A DNA stretch of 64,000 nt from NCBI GenBank assembly GCA_036346355.1, contig CM070579.1, positions 6,448,001 through 6,512,000 of the forward strand, given 5' to 3'. This stretch comes from Rhipidocladum racemiflorum. Lineage: Eukaryota > Streptophyta > Magnoliopsida > Poales > Poaceae. This document shows positions 11,587 through 22,410 of the stretch, in pieces. Position numbers and translations under genes: made by a program. The notes beneath the pieces were generated by a model. It was given only the letters and a program-made list of their open reading frames with translations. It was not told where the DNA came from and did not search any database. Within the stretch, counting starts at the first letter, position 1; each line of letters opens with the position of its first letter.

Positions 11587-13340
11587 ATGGGCTCTCAGCT
11601 CGTGGCCATGACCGGTTATACGCCGGCTTCCCTCCACGACCTGCTGGGGGACTCCTCCAGCCATAGCTCCAGCTCCGACAGGGAGCACCCCCCGCGCAGG
11701 ATAAACTCTCGAGAGTGCAACATGACGGGTGCGGCGGAATCGTCCTCCACCCCCGCAACCCTCAGGACCCTCCTCCCGCGCGACGAAGCGCGGCGGGAGG
11801 AATCCCGACGGGAAGACGATGTGCACCACCAGCAACGCCTCGCCAGCCTCCGTCAGCGGCGCGAGGAGCTGGAGGCCCAAAAGGCCGAGCTCGACAAACT
11901 CCAGGCCGACCTGGAGCAACGTCAGCTCGAGCCGCCGCCTCCGGCGCCGCAGCGCCGTGCGTCAGTGCATCGCCACTAGGCGAGGCGGCGATCTTCCGTT
12001 TTTTCCCCACGCCAACCAGAACATCGCCGCAGCGGCCATGTTGCTTCGCGGATTGCCCGAGCCGACGGATCCGGAAGCCAAGGCCACCTACCAGAACCTC
12101 CGGGGGCTGGTCGAGCGTGCTGTCGTGACAAAGACGCCCAGGGCTCCGGCTCCCGGCACTCGGGCGCGACCTCGGGCCGTTTCGGCCGCTCCCCCTCACA
12201 GGGTCATCAGAGCTTGGCTAAAACGGCCCCACTCCAGGATCTCCCCCAGGCATCACGTACCCCGGTGCGCCACCGACTGGGGGACAACCGTGACCTTCGC
12301 GCCACTCTCGACGCGCGAAGAAGAGTCGCCGGCCTGGCGGCGTCATCTCAGGTCGCGGATAGCGGGCGGCGCAACTACTCCGACCCGGGCTTCGACGGCC
12401 CCGGGCCGCGCGCGTTCACCCGCCTTATCCGCAGCGCCAACTTCCCGGCCAGATTCCGGGCTCCGACTAACATAGCCAAATACACAGGGCGACAAACCCC
12501 AGTGTGTGGCTAGAAGACTACCGGCTAGCCTGCCGAGCCGGGGGAGCGACTGACGACCTCTTCGTTATCCAGTATCTCCCCATCTATCTCGCGGACTCCG
12601 CCCGAGCCTGGCTCGAGTACTTGCCTGCCGACACCATCGGCAGTTGGGCCGACCTAACGAATCTCTTCGTTGGGAACTTCCAGGGCACGTATAAACGCCC
12701 TGGCAACTCCTGGGACCTGAAAAGCTGCAAGCAGCAGCCGGGGGAGACCCTCCGGGACTACATCCGCCGCTTCTCCCAGCAGTGCAACGAGCTCCCCGAC
12801 ATCCGTGACACCGACGTCGTCGGGGCGTTCATTTACGGCACCACGAGCGAGGCCCTGGTCCACAAGTTGGGCTGCGCGAAGCCCCGGACCACCAAGGAAC
12901 TTCTCGACATCACCACCAACCACGCTTCCAGCGAGGAAGCCGTGGGGGCCATCTTCGAAAGGAGGATAGCCCGTAAGACATCCGGGTCCGAGACTGGTGC
13001 CCCTTCCGACCTCTCCAGCAAGAAGAAACGAAAGGGGAAGCAAGGCCGCGAAGACCATATGGTGGCCGCCACCGACCGACCTGCCAAACAGCAGGCCCGG
13101 CAGACGCCCGACCGCTTCGAAAAATTGATGGATAGTCCGTGCCCGAACCACGACTATCCCGTCAAACACAAGTATTGGGACTGCGAAGTCTTGAAGCGTT
13201 TTCTCTCTGGGAACCCCACGACGTCACGGGGTAAGGGGAAGAAGCGCGACCCAGCGCCCGACGAAGAGGCAAAGGGCCATGGGGCGACCGACGAGTTTCC
13301 GCAACTCGACGGTTGCCTCATGATCTTCGGAGGGGCAGAA
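11587..13340 (+). pseudogene. Gypsy T gag (capsid/nucleocapsid), frameshifted
   Basis: Gag makes the virus-like particle. An N-terminal part opens at 11587, with a coiled-coil stretch of REELEAQKAELDKLQADLEQ type, and stops at 11979. A second frame carries an NIAAAAMLLRGLPEP segment near 12020-12120. The core capsid domain is clear from 12504 on: WLEDYRLA, ARAWLEYLPADTI, LRDYIRRFSQQCNELP (retrotransposon gag family). A degenerate zinc-binding motif follows (CPNHDYPVKHKYWDC near 13140). At least two frame changes, near 11980 and 12490, separate these parts, so no intact Gag can be made. The frame of the core domain continues into protease. Confidence 0.8.
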
Positions 13341-14112
13341 TGCTACGCCGACAAGCGACGGCTAAAGCTCGCCCATCGAGAGGTTCACACGGCTACCCCC
13401 GCCGTGCCCTCCTACCTAAGGTGGTCGGAGTGCCCGATCGCCTTCGATCGGACCGACCACCCCGACCACATCCCGCACCCGGGACGCTACCCGCTCGTCG
13501 TCGACCCCATCGTGGGGACGAAGCGCCTGACCAAGGTGCTCATGGACGGCGGCAGCAGTCTCAACATCATGTATGTTGAGACCCTGGATGCCTTGGGGGT
13601 CCCTCGCTAGTCGCTCCGCCCTCCGGCCGAGCAAGGCGCCTTTCCACGGCGTCGTCCCCGGCCAACAGGCCCATCCTCTCGAGCAGATCAGCTTGCCCGT
13701 CACCTTTGGGAGCCCGGACAACTTTCGCACCGAGAGCCTCACTTTTGAGGTTGTGGACTTTCCCGGCTCCTACAACGCTATCTTGGGACGGCCATGTTAC
13801 GCGAAGTTCATGGCGGTCCCCAACTACACCTATCTCAAGCTAAAGATGCCGGGGCCGCAGGGTGTCATCACCGTGGTCGCGTCTTTTCAGCTCGCTTATA
13901 ACTGCGAGCGAAGCAGTTGCGAGCTGGCCTCGGCGGTCGTCGCTTCCGCCGAGCTCGCCCAGCTCCAGGAGAAGGCCCCCGAATCTGCCCCCGACTCTGG
14001 AAAGTCGGGGCCGAGCTCCTTCAAATCCGCGAAGGACACGAAGGAGGTCGCGGTTGATCCCGAAGACCCCGCCAAGATCGTGCGGATCGGGGCCGCCCTC
14101 ACTGCCAAATAG
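13341..14112 (+). pseudogene. Gypsy T aspartic protease region, frameshifted
   Basis: The gag frame continues to VLMDGGSSLNIMYVETLDALG (13528-13605), a retroviral-type protease site in which DGGSS stands for D-S/T-G. It ends at a stop at 13608-13610. The conserved second half (VTFGSPDNFRTE, YNAILGRP) is in another frame from about 13573, so there is a frameshift near 13600. That frame ends at TAG 14110-14112 in the context AAA-TAG-GAA; RT follows in the same frame. Confidence 0.75.
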
Positions 14113-15988
14113 GAAAGCGCGCTCGCCGACTTCCTCCGGGCGAACCGAGACGTCTTCGCCTGGAGACCCTCGGATATGCCGGGAGTTCCGAAGGAGGTCG
14201 CCGAGCATTCCCTGAACATCCGACCAGGATCCAGACCGGTCGCCCAGCGCCTGCGCCGTTTCGACGAAGAAAAGCGTCGGGCCATTGGGGAAGAGATCGC
14301 CAAACTTTTGGCCGTCGGCTTTGTAAGGGAGGTGTGTCACCCCGAGTGGCTCGCCAATCCCGTCCTTGCAAAGAAAAAGTCGGGGCAATGGAGAATGTGT
14401 GTTGACTACACGAGCCTCAACAAGGCCTGTCCAAAAGACCCATTCCTGTTACCTCGCATCGATCAGGTCGTGGACTCCACCGCCGGGTGCGAGTCCCTTT
14501 CTTTTTTGGATGCCTATTCGGGCTATCACCAGATTGCGATGAAGGAGTCCGACCAGCTCGCGACCTCCTTCATCACCCCGTACGGCTCGTACTGTTACGT
14601 CACGATGCCTTTTGGTCTGAAAAACGCAGGCGCCACATACCAGCGGTGTATGCAGGCGTGTTTTTCAGACCAAATTGGCCGTAACATCGAAGCCTACGTC
14701 GACGACATCGTTGTCAAAACCAGGAAGGCCGATGCCCTCATCACCGACCTGGAGGAGACTTTTGCGAACCTCCGACGGTTTCGCATAAAGCTCAACCCCG
14801 AGAAGTGCGTCTTCGGGGTCCCCAAGGGCAAGCTGCTGGGCTTCATCGTCTCTAAGCACGGCATCGAAGCCAACCGTGATAAGATCTCCGCCATCACAAG
14901 GATGGGGCCAATCAACGATCTGAAGGGGGTCCAGAGGCTGATGGGGTGCCTCGCGGCACTAAGCCGCTTCGTATCCCGCCTCGGCGAGCGCGGGATGCCG
15001 CTCTACAAGCTGATGAAGAAGTCCGATCGCTTCTGCTGGACCCACGAAGCTCAGGAAGCCCTCAGTCGACTGAAAGCTTTCCTGACCTCGCCTCCGGTCC
15101 TGGTCGCCCCGGAGCCACAGGAGCCTTTGCTCCTCTACATCGCCGCCACGACTCAGGTCGTCAGCGCGGCGCTCGTTGTGGAGCGAGCGGAGGAAGGCCG
15201 TGTCTTCAAGGTGCAGAGACCGGTCTACTTTGTCAGTGAGGTACTCTCCGAAACAAAGGTCCGATACCCTCAAATACAGAAGCTGCTGTACTCAGTGCTC
15301 ATTACCAAGAGGAAGCTCGCACATTACTTCGATCGACACCCCATCTCCGTGGTAACCTCCTCACCGCTCGGAGAAGTCGTCCACAACCGCGACGCCACCG
15401 GAAGAATCGCCAAGTGGGCTCTCGAGCTCAACGGCCTCGACGTATCGTACGTCCCCCGGACGGCGATCAAATCGCAGGTCTTGGCGGACTTCGTCGCCGA
15501 GTGGACCGAGGCGCAAGTCCCTGCGGTGGTCGAGGACCCAGAGTACTGGACGATGTACTTCGACGGATCCTACACCAAGAACGGAGCCGGCGCGGGGGTC
15601 GTTATCATCTCCCCACTCGGCAACAAGCTCCAGTACGCCATCCGTCTGCTCTTCGACGCCACCAACAATGTCGCCGAGTACGAAGCCCTCGTCAACGGCC
15701 TTCGGATCGCCGCCGACCTGGGCGCACGACGGCTCTACGTTCACGGCGACTCTAAGTTGGTCGTCGACCAAGTGATGAAAGCCACCGAGCCCCGCAATGC
15801 TCGGATGGCCGCCTACTGCTTGGAGGTCCGCAAGCTCGAGGAAAAGTTTAAGGGTTTCGAGCTCCATCACAGTTACCGGCGCTATAACAGTGAAGCCGAC
15901 TCCCTCGCCAACCTCGCCTCTGGAAAAGGGCCGGTTCCCCCCGGAATCTTCGTCTCCGACCTCAGTAGACCATCAATCCGGTTGGACC
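14113..15988 (+). pseudogene. Gypsy T reverse transcriptase and RNase H
   Basis: This is an open frame, in frame with the protease part before the TAG at 14110. It starts with ALADFLRANRDVFAW. The RT blocks are in order: WRMCVDYTSLNKAC, FLDAYSGYHQI, MPFGLKNAGATYQR and the YVDD catalytic site (14695-14706). The RT-linked RNase H gives YFVSEVL and KRKLAHYF. A second RNase H (the archaeal-type copy typical of Tat elements) gives MYFDGSYTKNGAGAG, NNVAEYEAL, VHGDSKLVVDQV and YNSEADSLANLAS. The frame is uninterrupted to 15988, where the hAT-type element enters. All visible RT and RNase H catalytic acids are kept, so this part looks young, but it cannot be expressed as a whole polyprotein. Confidence 0.9.
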
Positions 15989-16477
15989 TCGGGATGGCAA
16001 CGGGTCCGGGTACCTCCGGGTCCAACCTCCGTGGACCCGGACCCGAGACCCGAAGTTTGGACCCGGACCCGGACCCGAAGTTAGTCACGGGTCCAAACTC
16101 GGACCGGACCGGACCAGTGCGGACGAGCAGTACCGGATTCAAAATATAATTCTATTTTCATTTGTTCGAGTAGCTAAAGTTTATAGGATTTGATTAAATT
16201 TAAGACAAATATTTTCCTTCATTACTCGGATTAAGAAATAGACTACATGCATATAATAACAAAGCAACAATAGATGATATTTGTTATCTACAATTCTATT
16301 TTATACAATGGATATTTTCTTGTCGTCCGGTCCAGGGTACCCACGTCCAAAATGAGACCGGACCGGACCAACCGGACCGGACCAAATAACATACCCGTGG
16401 TCCAAATTTGGACCGGACCGGACTCCATCGGGTCGGGTACCCACGTACCCGGACCCACGGTATTTTTGCCATCCCTA
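15989..16477. mobile_element. 489-bp non-autonomous hAT-type element inside gypsy T pol
   Basis: The ends are TCGGGATGGCAA and TTGCCATCCCTA, inverted copies with one difference. The 8-bp GTTGGACC is repeated on both sides (15981-15988 and 16478-16485). An 8-bp duplication with TAGGGATGG-type ends is typical of hAT elements. The inner arms are rich in GGACCCGG / GGACCGGACC units in inverted order, around an AT-rich centre. There is no transposase. It splits pol between RNase H and integrase. Confidence 0.9.
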
Positions 16478-16485
16478 GTTGGACC

Positions 16486-17825
16486 CGAAATCGAGGGCGC
16501 CACCGACTTCGGCGGATGCTCCGGCCGATTTTCGGTCAGACGCTCACCTGCCCGGGTCGGATTTGAGCGTCCTGAACGTCGAGACCGACTAGAGACAACC
16601 CTTCGTCGATCGGTTGACAGACGAGTCGCTCCCCGCCGATACCACCGAGGCTCGGCGCCTCGCTCGGCGGGCCAAGTCTTTTGTCCTGGTCGACGACGCC
16701 CTCTACAAAAGGAGCCCGTCCGGAATCCTTCAGAAGTGCATCCCGGCCGACCAAGGGAAGCACCTTCTGCTCGACATCCACGACGGGGTCTGCGGGCACC
16801 ATGCCGCGCCGCGGTCCCTGGTAGGGAAGGCCTTCCGACAAGGTTTCTACTGGCCGACCGCCGTAGCGGACGCGACGCAAATCGTCCGCACCTACGAAGG
16901 ATGCCAATTCTTCGCCAGGCAGACGCACCTGCCTGCGCAAGCCCTGCAGACAATCCCCATCACGTGGCCCTTCGCGGTTTGGGGGCTCGATCTGGTCGGG
17001 CCCTTCAGGAAGGCACCCGGGGGCTTCACTCACTTACTCGTCGCCGTAGACAAATTCACCAAGTGGATAGAAGCCAAGCCATTGGCGACTATCACATCGG
17101 CGCCAAAGAAGCTTCTTCCGCGACATTGTCTACCGCTTCGGGGTGCCCAACTCCATCATCACCGACAATGGGACGCAGTTCACGGGGAAGGAGTTCCTCG
17201 AGTTCTGTGACGACTTCAATATCCGAGTCGACTGGGCGGCGGTTGCGCACCCTCGCGCCAACGGCCAGGCCGAGCGGGCCAACGGCATGATCCTCCAAGG
17301 ACTCAAGCCGCGAATCTTCAGTCGACTGAAGAAATCTGCGGGACGATGGGCCGCCGAGCTGCCTCCCGTTCTTTGGAGCCTACGAACCACGCCGACCCGG
17401 TCGACCGGGTTCACGCCTTTCTTCTTGGTATTCGGAGCGGAGGCTGTCCTCCCGACCGACCTCGAGTACGGCGCGCCAAGAGTGCAGAACTACAACGGCG
17501 CAAGACGGGCCGGAGGCACAAAGAAGACAACCTCGACCAACTCGACGAGGCGCGAGACGTCGCAGTCTTACGGTCGGCCAAGTATCAGCAGGCGTTGTGC
17601 CGCTACCACGACCGACGGGTTCGCGGCCGGTCGTTCGAAGTCGGCGACTTAGTGCTACGCCAAGTCCAGTCCGCAAAGGACAGGCACAAGCTCTCTCCGC
17701 CCTGGGAGGGCCCTTTCACCATCGCAGAAGTCCTCCGACCCGGCACCTTTCGTCTCAAAGACACTGAAGGAAATCTCCTTACAAACGCTTGGAACATAGA
17801 GAAGCTGAGAAGGTTCTATCCGTAG
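16486..17825 (+). pseudogene. Gypsy T integrase, two frameshifts
   Basis: Integrase joins the DNA copy to the genome. The zinc-binding part (IHDGVCGHH ... TYEGCQ, 16775-16915) has Tyr where the first Cys of the CxxC pair is expected. Catalytic Asp 1 is in WGLDLVGPF (16989-16991) and Asp 2 in ITDNGTQF (17164-17166); the Glu region NGQAERANG follows. A frame change near 17,100 and another near 17,500 break the protein. The last frame ends LLTNAWNIEKLRRFYP with a stop at 17823-17825, a normal Tat-type pol end. Confidence 0.85.
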
Positions 17826-17993
17826 TCGGCCTCTCTCCTCTTTGTACCGTGCGAAAAATGCCTGAGCAAAGAAAGCTGCGGCGGTCGAACGACCGACCGA
17901 GTGGCTTCTCTCTCTCTCTCTCTTTCGAACCTCTCTCGTTTTATTGATCCGGAGCACTACGACCTCCGCCCCGGAAGCAGAGGTCCCGAAGCC

Positions 17994-19074
17994 ATGAGAC
18001 ACAACCCCGTCAACTCATGCTTGCTTGGAGTTGCATCGTCCTCACTGCTCCCTGAATCCACATCGCTCAAATTGACTTGTTCAAGAGCGGAAAGAACTCG
18101 GTGGACAAATTTATTGTTGATGAAGCTCTTCTTCTTTCTATTACTTGAAGAGAACTTCTTCTCTTTTCTTCTGTCGTTGTCCTTCTCCTCCCTTGATGCT
18201 TTACCTGCAAGTTTAGGACAGTTTGGACGAATATGGTCGAGATCACCACACTCATAGCATCTTGGAGGGCCACCACCACCTCTCTTTCTCATTCTCACAT
18301 TTTGTAAAGCTTTGTTAAAGCGAGAAGAGAGTAGTGACAAGTCTTCTTCTGGGAATTGCTCAATCTGTTCATCGGTTAGTGAAGACAAGAAAGATAGAGC
18401 AAAGCTTGAAGCAGCACCATTATGAGATATGCTAGATTGAGATATCAAAGCAATTGATTTATGATCATTCTTTCTAGCAATAACATCTAATTCATGAGTT
18501 TTCAACTTGGAATAAAGAACATCTAAGGTAAGTGTACTCATGACAGTAGATTCTCTAATGGATGTAACTTTCATCTCCCAAATAGACATGTCTAAAGCAC
18601 CAAGCAATTGTCTAGCATTAGCAAAGATCATCAAAGCTAACTCCAACAAAGACGAAGATTACTAAGAATTTTATTGAAACGTGCAAAGAAGTCATCTAGC
18701 GACTCACCGGGTTTCATCTCAAATCGCATGTATTCTTTTTTGTAAAGATCTTGACGAACCTCTTTAATAGTGTTAGAACCCTCATGGTAATCACAAAGAG
18801 ATTTCCATACCTCATATGCGGACTTGAGATGGATCACACGGTCAAAGTCGCTGCGTCCCAAACCTTGGATGATCAAGTTGTGCGCCTTGCTGTTTGCTTC
18901 AACATGTGTGCGATTGGTGTCGTTGACGTTGTCGTTTGCAGGGACTTCATATGGCTTGTAGACCTTCTCCCAAATTGTGAAGCCTTGTACTTGGATGAAT
19001 GCCTCCATCTTGACCTTCCAAAACTGAAAATCAACACCATCGAACACACACGGTTTTGTCGAATAACGATCCAT
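17994..19074 (-). pseudogene. Copia C gag with CCHC zinc knuckle, frameshifted
   Basis: It begins MDRYSTKPCVFDGVDF at 19074, a copia-type gag start (DUF4219/UBN2 families). SAYEVWKSLCDYHEG and DDFFARFNKIL follow. Near 18645 the frame shifts; the second frame carries the UBN2 tail (LYSKLKTHELDVIAR) and a complete CX2CX4HX4C zinc knuckle, CYECGDLDHIRPNC (18259-18218). A charged tail (EEKDNDRRKEKK) follows and the match ends near LTGLCLMA. Past this the sequence is gypsy T. Confidence 0.8.
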
Positions 19075-19112
19075 TAATCTAATCACCGGTTAAGATAGAT
19101 TAGAAAAACCTC

Positions 19113-19124
19113 GCTCTGATACCA
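19113..19124 (-). other. Copia C primer-binding site (initiator tRNA-Met)
   Basis: On the minus strand this is TGGTATCAGAGC, the classic Ty1/copia site matching the initiator methionine tRNA 3' end, two bases from the LTR end. Confidence 0.9.
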
Positions 19125-19126
19125 CT

Positions 19127-20974
19127 TGTAGGATCGAAGTATACGAATATAGCAATCAGAGGGGGGGTGAATGATTGTGCGGAAGCTAAAACCAAATTCT
19201 TGATCTATTAAAAGTTCACCCCAAAACAGAACCAAATAATTGCCTCGTTTTCGACAAAAACAGAATGACAGAGGTTCGGTAAAACATGAATTCCTAGAGA
19301 TCCAACCGTCAGAACGATCTGAAATTTGGATACAAGAAACTAGATTCCAATACGAATCGAACACAAAAAGAATCAACTCGATCGGACTTACGGATCAAAA
19401 GTTATTTGTTTTGCAAGCTTGCTGTTCTAGAACTTGACGAAAATCAATCTAATCAAAACTTCAAGATTAAACAAGATCTTCAAAAGATTAATCAACTAGA
19501 CTTTGAGAAACTCTAAATCAATACCCTAGAAAGGTTTTTGATGGATCAAATCAAGATGAAACTCAAAGATCAAAAACCAATCTACAATTAGAACAAGCAT
19601 GCAAACAAGAACCAAAACAGAAAACACTGTAGCAACGTGGTTACTGTAGCACGCAAGAATCTTGGAAGAATTGATCTTTATTTCTTTTGTCTAAAGTACT
19701 CTCATCAAAAGAGTACAAACCCTAAAACTGAGCTTGAGGCTCTCAATGCGCTCAGCTCCGATTGATGCCCTTCAACAGGAGACACCCCTCCTATTTAAAG
19801 GAGCAAAACACAAGGAGTTCTGAATACAATTCCTAATCCTAGTAGAAGTCCCACTCCTAATCCTAGAAAGAGTATGTATTCAACACAACTCCTCTTGGCC
19901 CAACCTGGCCGAGTACAACTCTTGCACGCGTATGGCAACCCTACCATACTCACGTGACTAACACTTTGCACGCGTATGGCCACCTGCCATACTCACGTGA
20001 CTAACACTTTGCACGCGAATGACCTCCTTCCATTCTCACGTGACTAACCATTCTTCATGTGCACCATTCTCTTAGCCCGAACGTCCCGCATGACATCCTT
20101 GACCACCAAGACCTCAGTTCCTCCCTGAACCTAGTCCCAAATCTCAGCTCCTCCATGAACCTAGTTCCGGTCCCGTCATCGACCACGTTCGTCTTCGAGC
20201 AATACCTGCACATGAACAAACCACAAAACAAATCCGAGCACAAGTCCACGACTTGACTCACATCAATCCATGCAAATACTCACACGAGCATTGCATAAAG
20301 TCCACTTCAAGCATCATGAAATTCTTACAAATTTCATAATCTCAAAAACAAATCAAACACAATTCCAATTTTGCTCAAAACCCTAATCGAGCAAAAACGC
20401 ATTCATGACGGACCAAAAAAATATGGTCCGGCGTACATATGAAAAAGTCACTCAAAAAACCATTCACAACGGACCAACAAAATCGGTCCGGTGTACAAGT
20501 GAAAGTCTCGGTTAAGAAGAAATCATTCTGGCGAAAACACGTTCACGACAGACTAAAAGAAATCAGTCCGTCGTACATGCGAAATCAATCCTCAAAAGGC
20601 CGTTCACGACTGACCAAAGAAATTGGTCCGACGTACATGCAAAACTTACTGGTTTCTTGGAAAATTGAGTTCGGCTCATGATCTCAAAAGCACGTCCACT
20701 ACAGACCCAAAAACTTGGTCCGTTGTACATGCACAGACTGCTATTTTCTTGGAAAATTGAGTTTGGCTCAAGAGCTCAAAAACATGTGCACGACAGACCC
20801 AAAAACTTGGTCCGTCGTACATGCGAAACTCACTGGTTTGAGAGTTTGGTCCGGCACAAAAGATGACTTCACTGTTGGCTGTCAAATTGTCAGACACAAG
20901 CACAAACACATTTTGCAAATTCAATTCTAAGCCAATTCTAAGCCAATTTTTCAGCACACGATTTCACACCTTCA
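19127..20974 (-). repeat. Copia C LTR
   Basis: About 1.85 kb, TG at 19127 and CA at 20974 in plus-strand reading. A TATA-like TTTAAATAGG (minus strand) is near 19790-19800. The right end is set by the return of gypsy T coding sequence at 20975. There is no second copy to confirm the limits. Confidence 0.6.
20405..20865. repeat. Array of palindromic units inside the copia C LTR
   Basis: Six imperfect units of about 60-95 bp. Each has a core such as GACGGACCAAAAA then TTGGTCCGTCGTACATG, so GGACC and GGTCC arms face each other across a short A/T-rich loop. Cores start near 20407, 20468, 20547, 20607, 20697 and 20787. The last two units also share TTTTCTTGGAAAATTGAGTT and GCTCAAAA words. Confidence 0.75.
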
Positions 20975-21217
20975 CTCGGCAAAAGCGCGATACTCCTCCT
21001 GGTTTGCGCCCAGCCAGCCGAACAACGCGTGACGTCGCTCAGTCACCGCCCGGATCAGCGGCGCCCTCACCTCCCACAGCCGGGGAATGCCCGCGATGAG
21101 GATGCCGACTCGCCGCGCATCCCCACGCACGGCTTCGGCCTCGACTTCCGCCACCACTCGCAGCCAGGCTTGCTCGTCGCCTACCTCCTCTCGAAGCTGT
21201 GTGTAGCGGTCCGCCAT
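20975..21217 (-). pseudogene. Small antisense frame of gypsy T, cut by copia C
   Basis: An open frame from ATG 21217 starts MADRYTQLREEVGDEQAWL and runs through RVGILIAGIPRLWEVRAPLI until the copia C junction at 20975, so the true end is lost. The minus-strand sequence CCATAAAAGGAGAGG lies about 65 bp before the ATG and could be a core promoter. I do not recognise the protein. The codon-biased, GC-rich sequence and its place beside the other antisense frames suggest it belongs to the same antisense unit. Confidence 0.4.
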
Positions 21218-21469
21218 AGCACACGAAGAAGGTTTGTTCGGTGGCAGTCTTGACGGAGTGACAAGCACGCCAGCGCCTCTCCTTTTATGGCCCGCCGCAC
21301 GGGAGACGAAGCGCCCCAAGTTGTGCCAGGAAGCGGAAGCCGAAGCGCCCAACACCAGTTCCGAAGTCGGCACGGTCCTCCAGGCGAGTTAACCCAGCCT
21401 TATCTCCTACCAAATCCTTCTTTCAATTTATCACGCGCCTACCGCAGGCTCAAGCGGTGCGCGGCGACT

Positions 21470-22110
21470 GCACCTCCAGTCCCCACGCACCACTCGGGGG
21501 CTGCTTACGACCCCAGGCCCCTAGGGGTCGGTGACCTAGGTCGATAACCCGACCAGCCGAGTTACCTTCCTCATAGTAACCTTTTCGACCCAAAATGCTA
21601 CAGCCCACGCCCCCGCGGCTACGGCTTCGAAGTAGCACTTTGCGGAAGAGGGGAGCTACTCGAGCAAGAGGCCAAGGCCGGTCGGGACCTTTCGATTTGG
21701 GTCAGCAGACCGACCGAGCGAACGATCTACCTTAGTCCAGGTCAACCCCCGACCGATCAAGCAATCTTCCTAGCGGTAATTTCCTCGAACCGAATGCTGC
21801 AGCCCACGCCTCCGTGGCTACGGCTCCCAAGTAGCATTTCGCGAAAAAAGGGAGTTGCCCGAGCAGAAGATAGCTTGATCGGTCAGGGCAGTTCGACCTA
21901 GGACATCGCTAAAAGGCACACGAGTCGCTGACCTAGGCCGTATCTCGACCAACCGAGCCATCTTTCTCGGAGCGATTTCCGCAACCCAAGTGCTGCGGCC
22001 TACGCCTCTGTGGCTACGGCCCCGAAGCAGCACTTGGTGGCAGAAAGAAGTCCTCCGAACAAGAGAAACCGATGCCGGTCGAAGCGCCCCGACTTAGGCC
22101 AGCGTTCCGA
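21470..22110. repeat. Three-unit tandem repeat with hairpin cores (about 197-bp period)
   Basis: The core TGCTRCRGCCYACGCC ... GGCTACGGC ... GTAGCA-like occurs from 21596, 21795 and 21991, at spacings of 199 and 196 bp. Each core can fold because TGCTAC and GTAGCA face each other. Units also share CGACCNNCCGAGY and CGGTCG words. It lies between the two antisense coding blocks of gypsy T. Confidence 0.75.
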
Positions 22111-22410
22111 CCGACCAAACGGGAACTTCGCGGAGACGGTCTGAACAAGGCGATCCAGCGCCTCTCACACCTCTTTTTTCCGCAAAGCAAGCGCTCTGAG
22201 TCGCTTGTCTTATCCCGTGTTCTCTTCATATGCGATCGACACCTACGCTCTTGGGGTACCCCGCGGATCCCCTAGCTGTGGTTGTAAGATTGTCCATCAC
22301 ACAGAAGAAACACGAGATAAACAGACAAAAAACTTAAAGCAACCCGACGGGTCGGACTCTTTTATGGTAAAATATGTTCATTACATACACAGCGAAAGTA
22401 AAAAAGAAAA

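Larger units (their letters stand above)
17994..20974 (-). mobile_element. Copia C: truncated Ty1/copia element (5' LTR plus part of gag)
   Basis: Read on the minus strand: an LTR (20974 to 19127), a primer-binding site (19124 to 19113) and a copia gag (from 19074) that stops matching near 17994. Pol and the 3' LTR are absent. Gypsy T sequence lies on both sides, so it inserted there and lost its 3' part, or arrived truncated. No target duplication was found because the left end is not a true terminus. The sense-strand LTR end (a TTCACCCCCCCTCT motif close to the primer site) resembles SIRE/Maximus-type elements. The left boundary is good to about 20 bp. Confidence 0.75.

Noticed and set aside
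11134..12199. Long minus-strand frames across 11134-11919 and 11762-12199.
   Set aside because: They overlap the LTR, leader and gag on the other strand; GC-rich coding DNA gives long shadow frames and no domain is seen.
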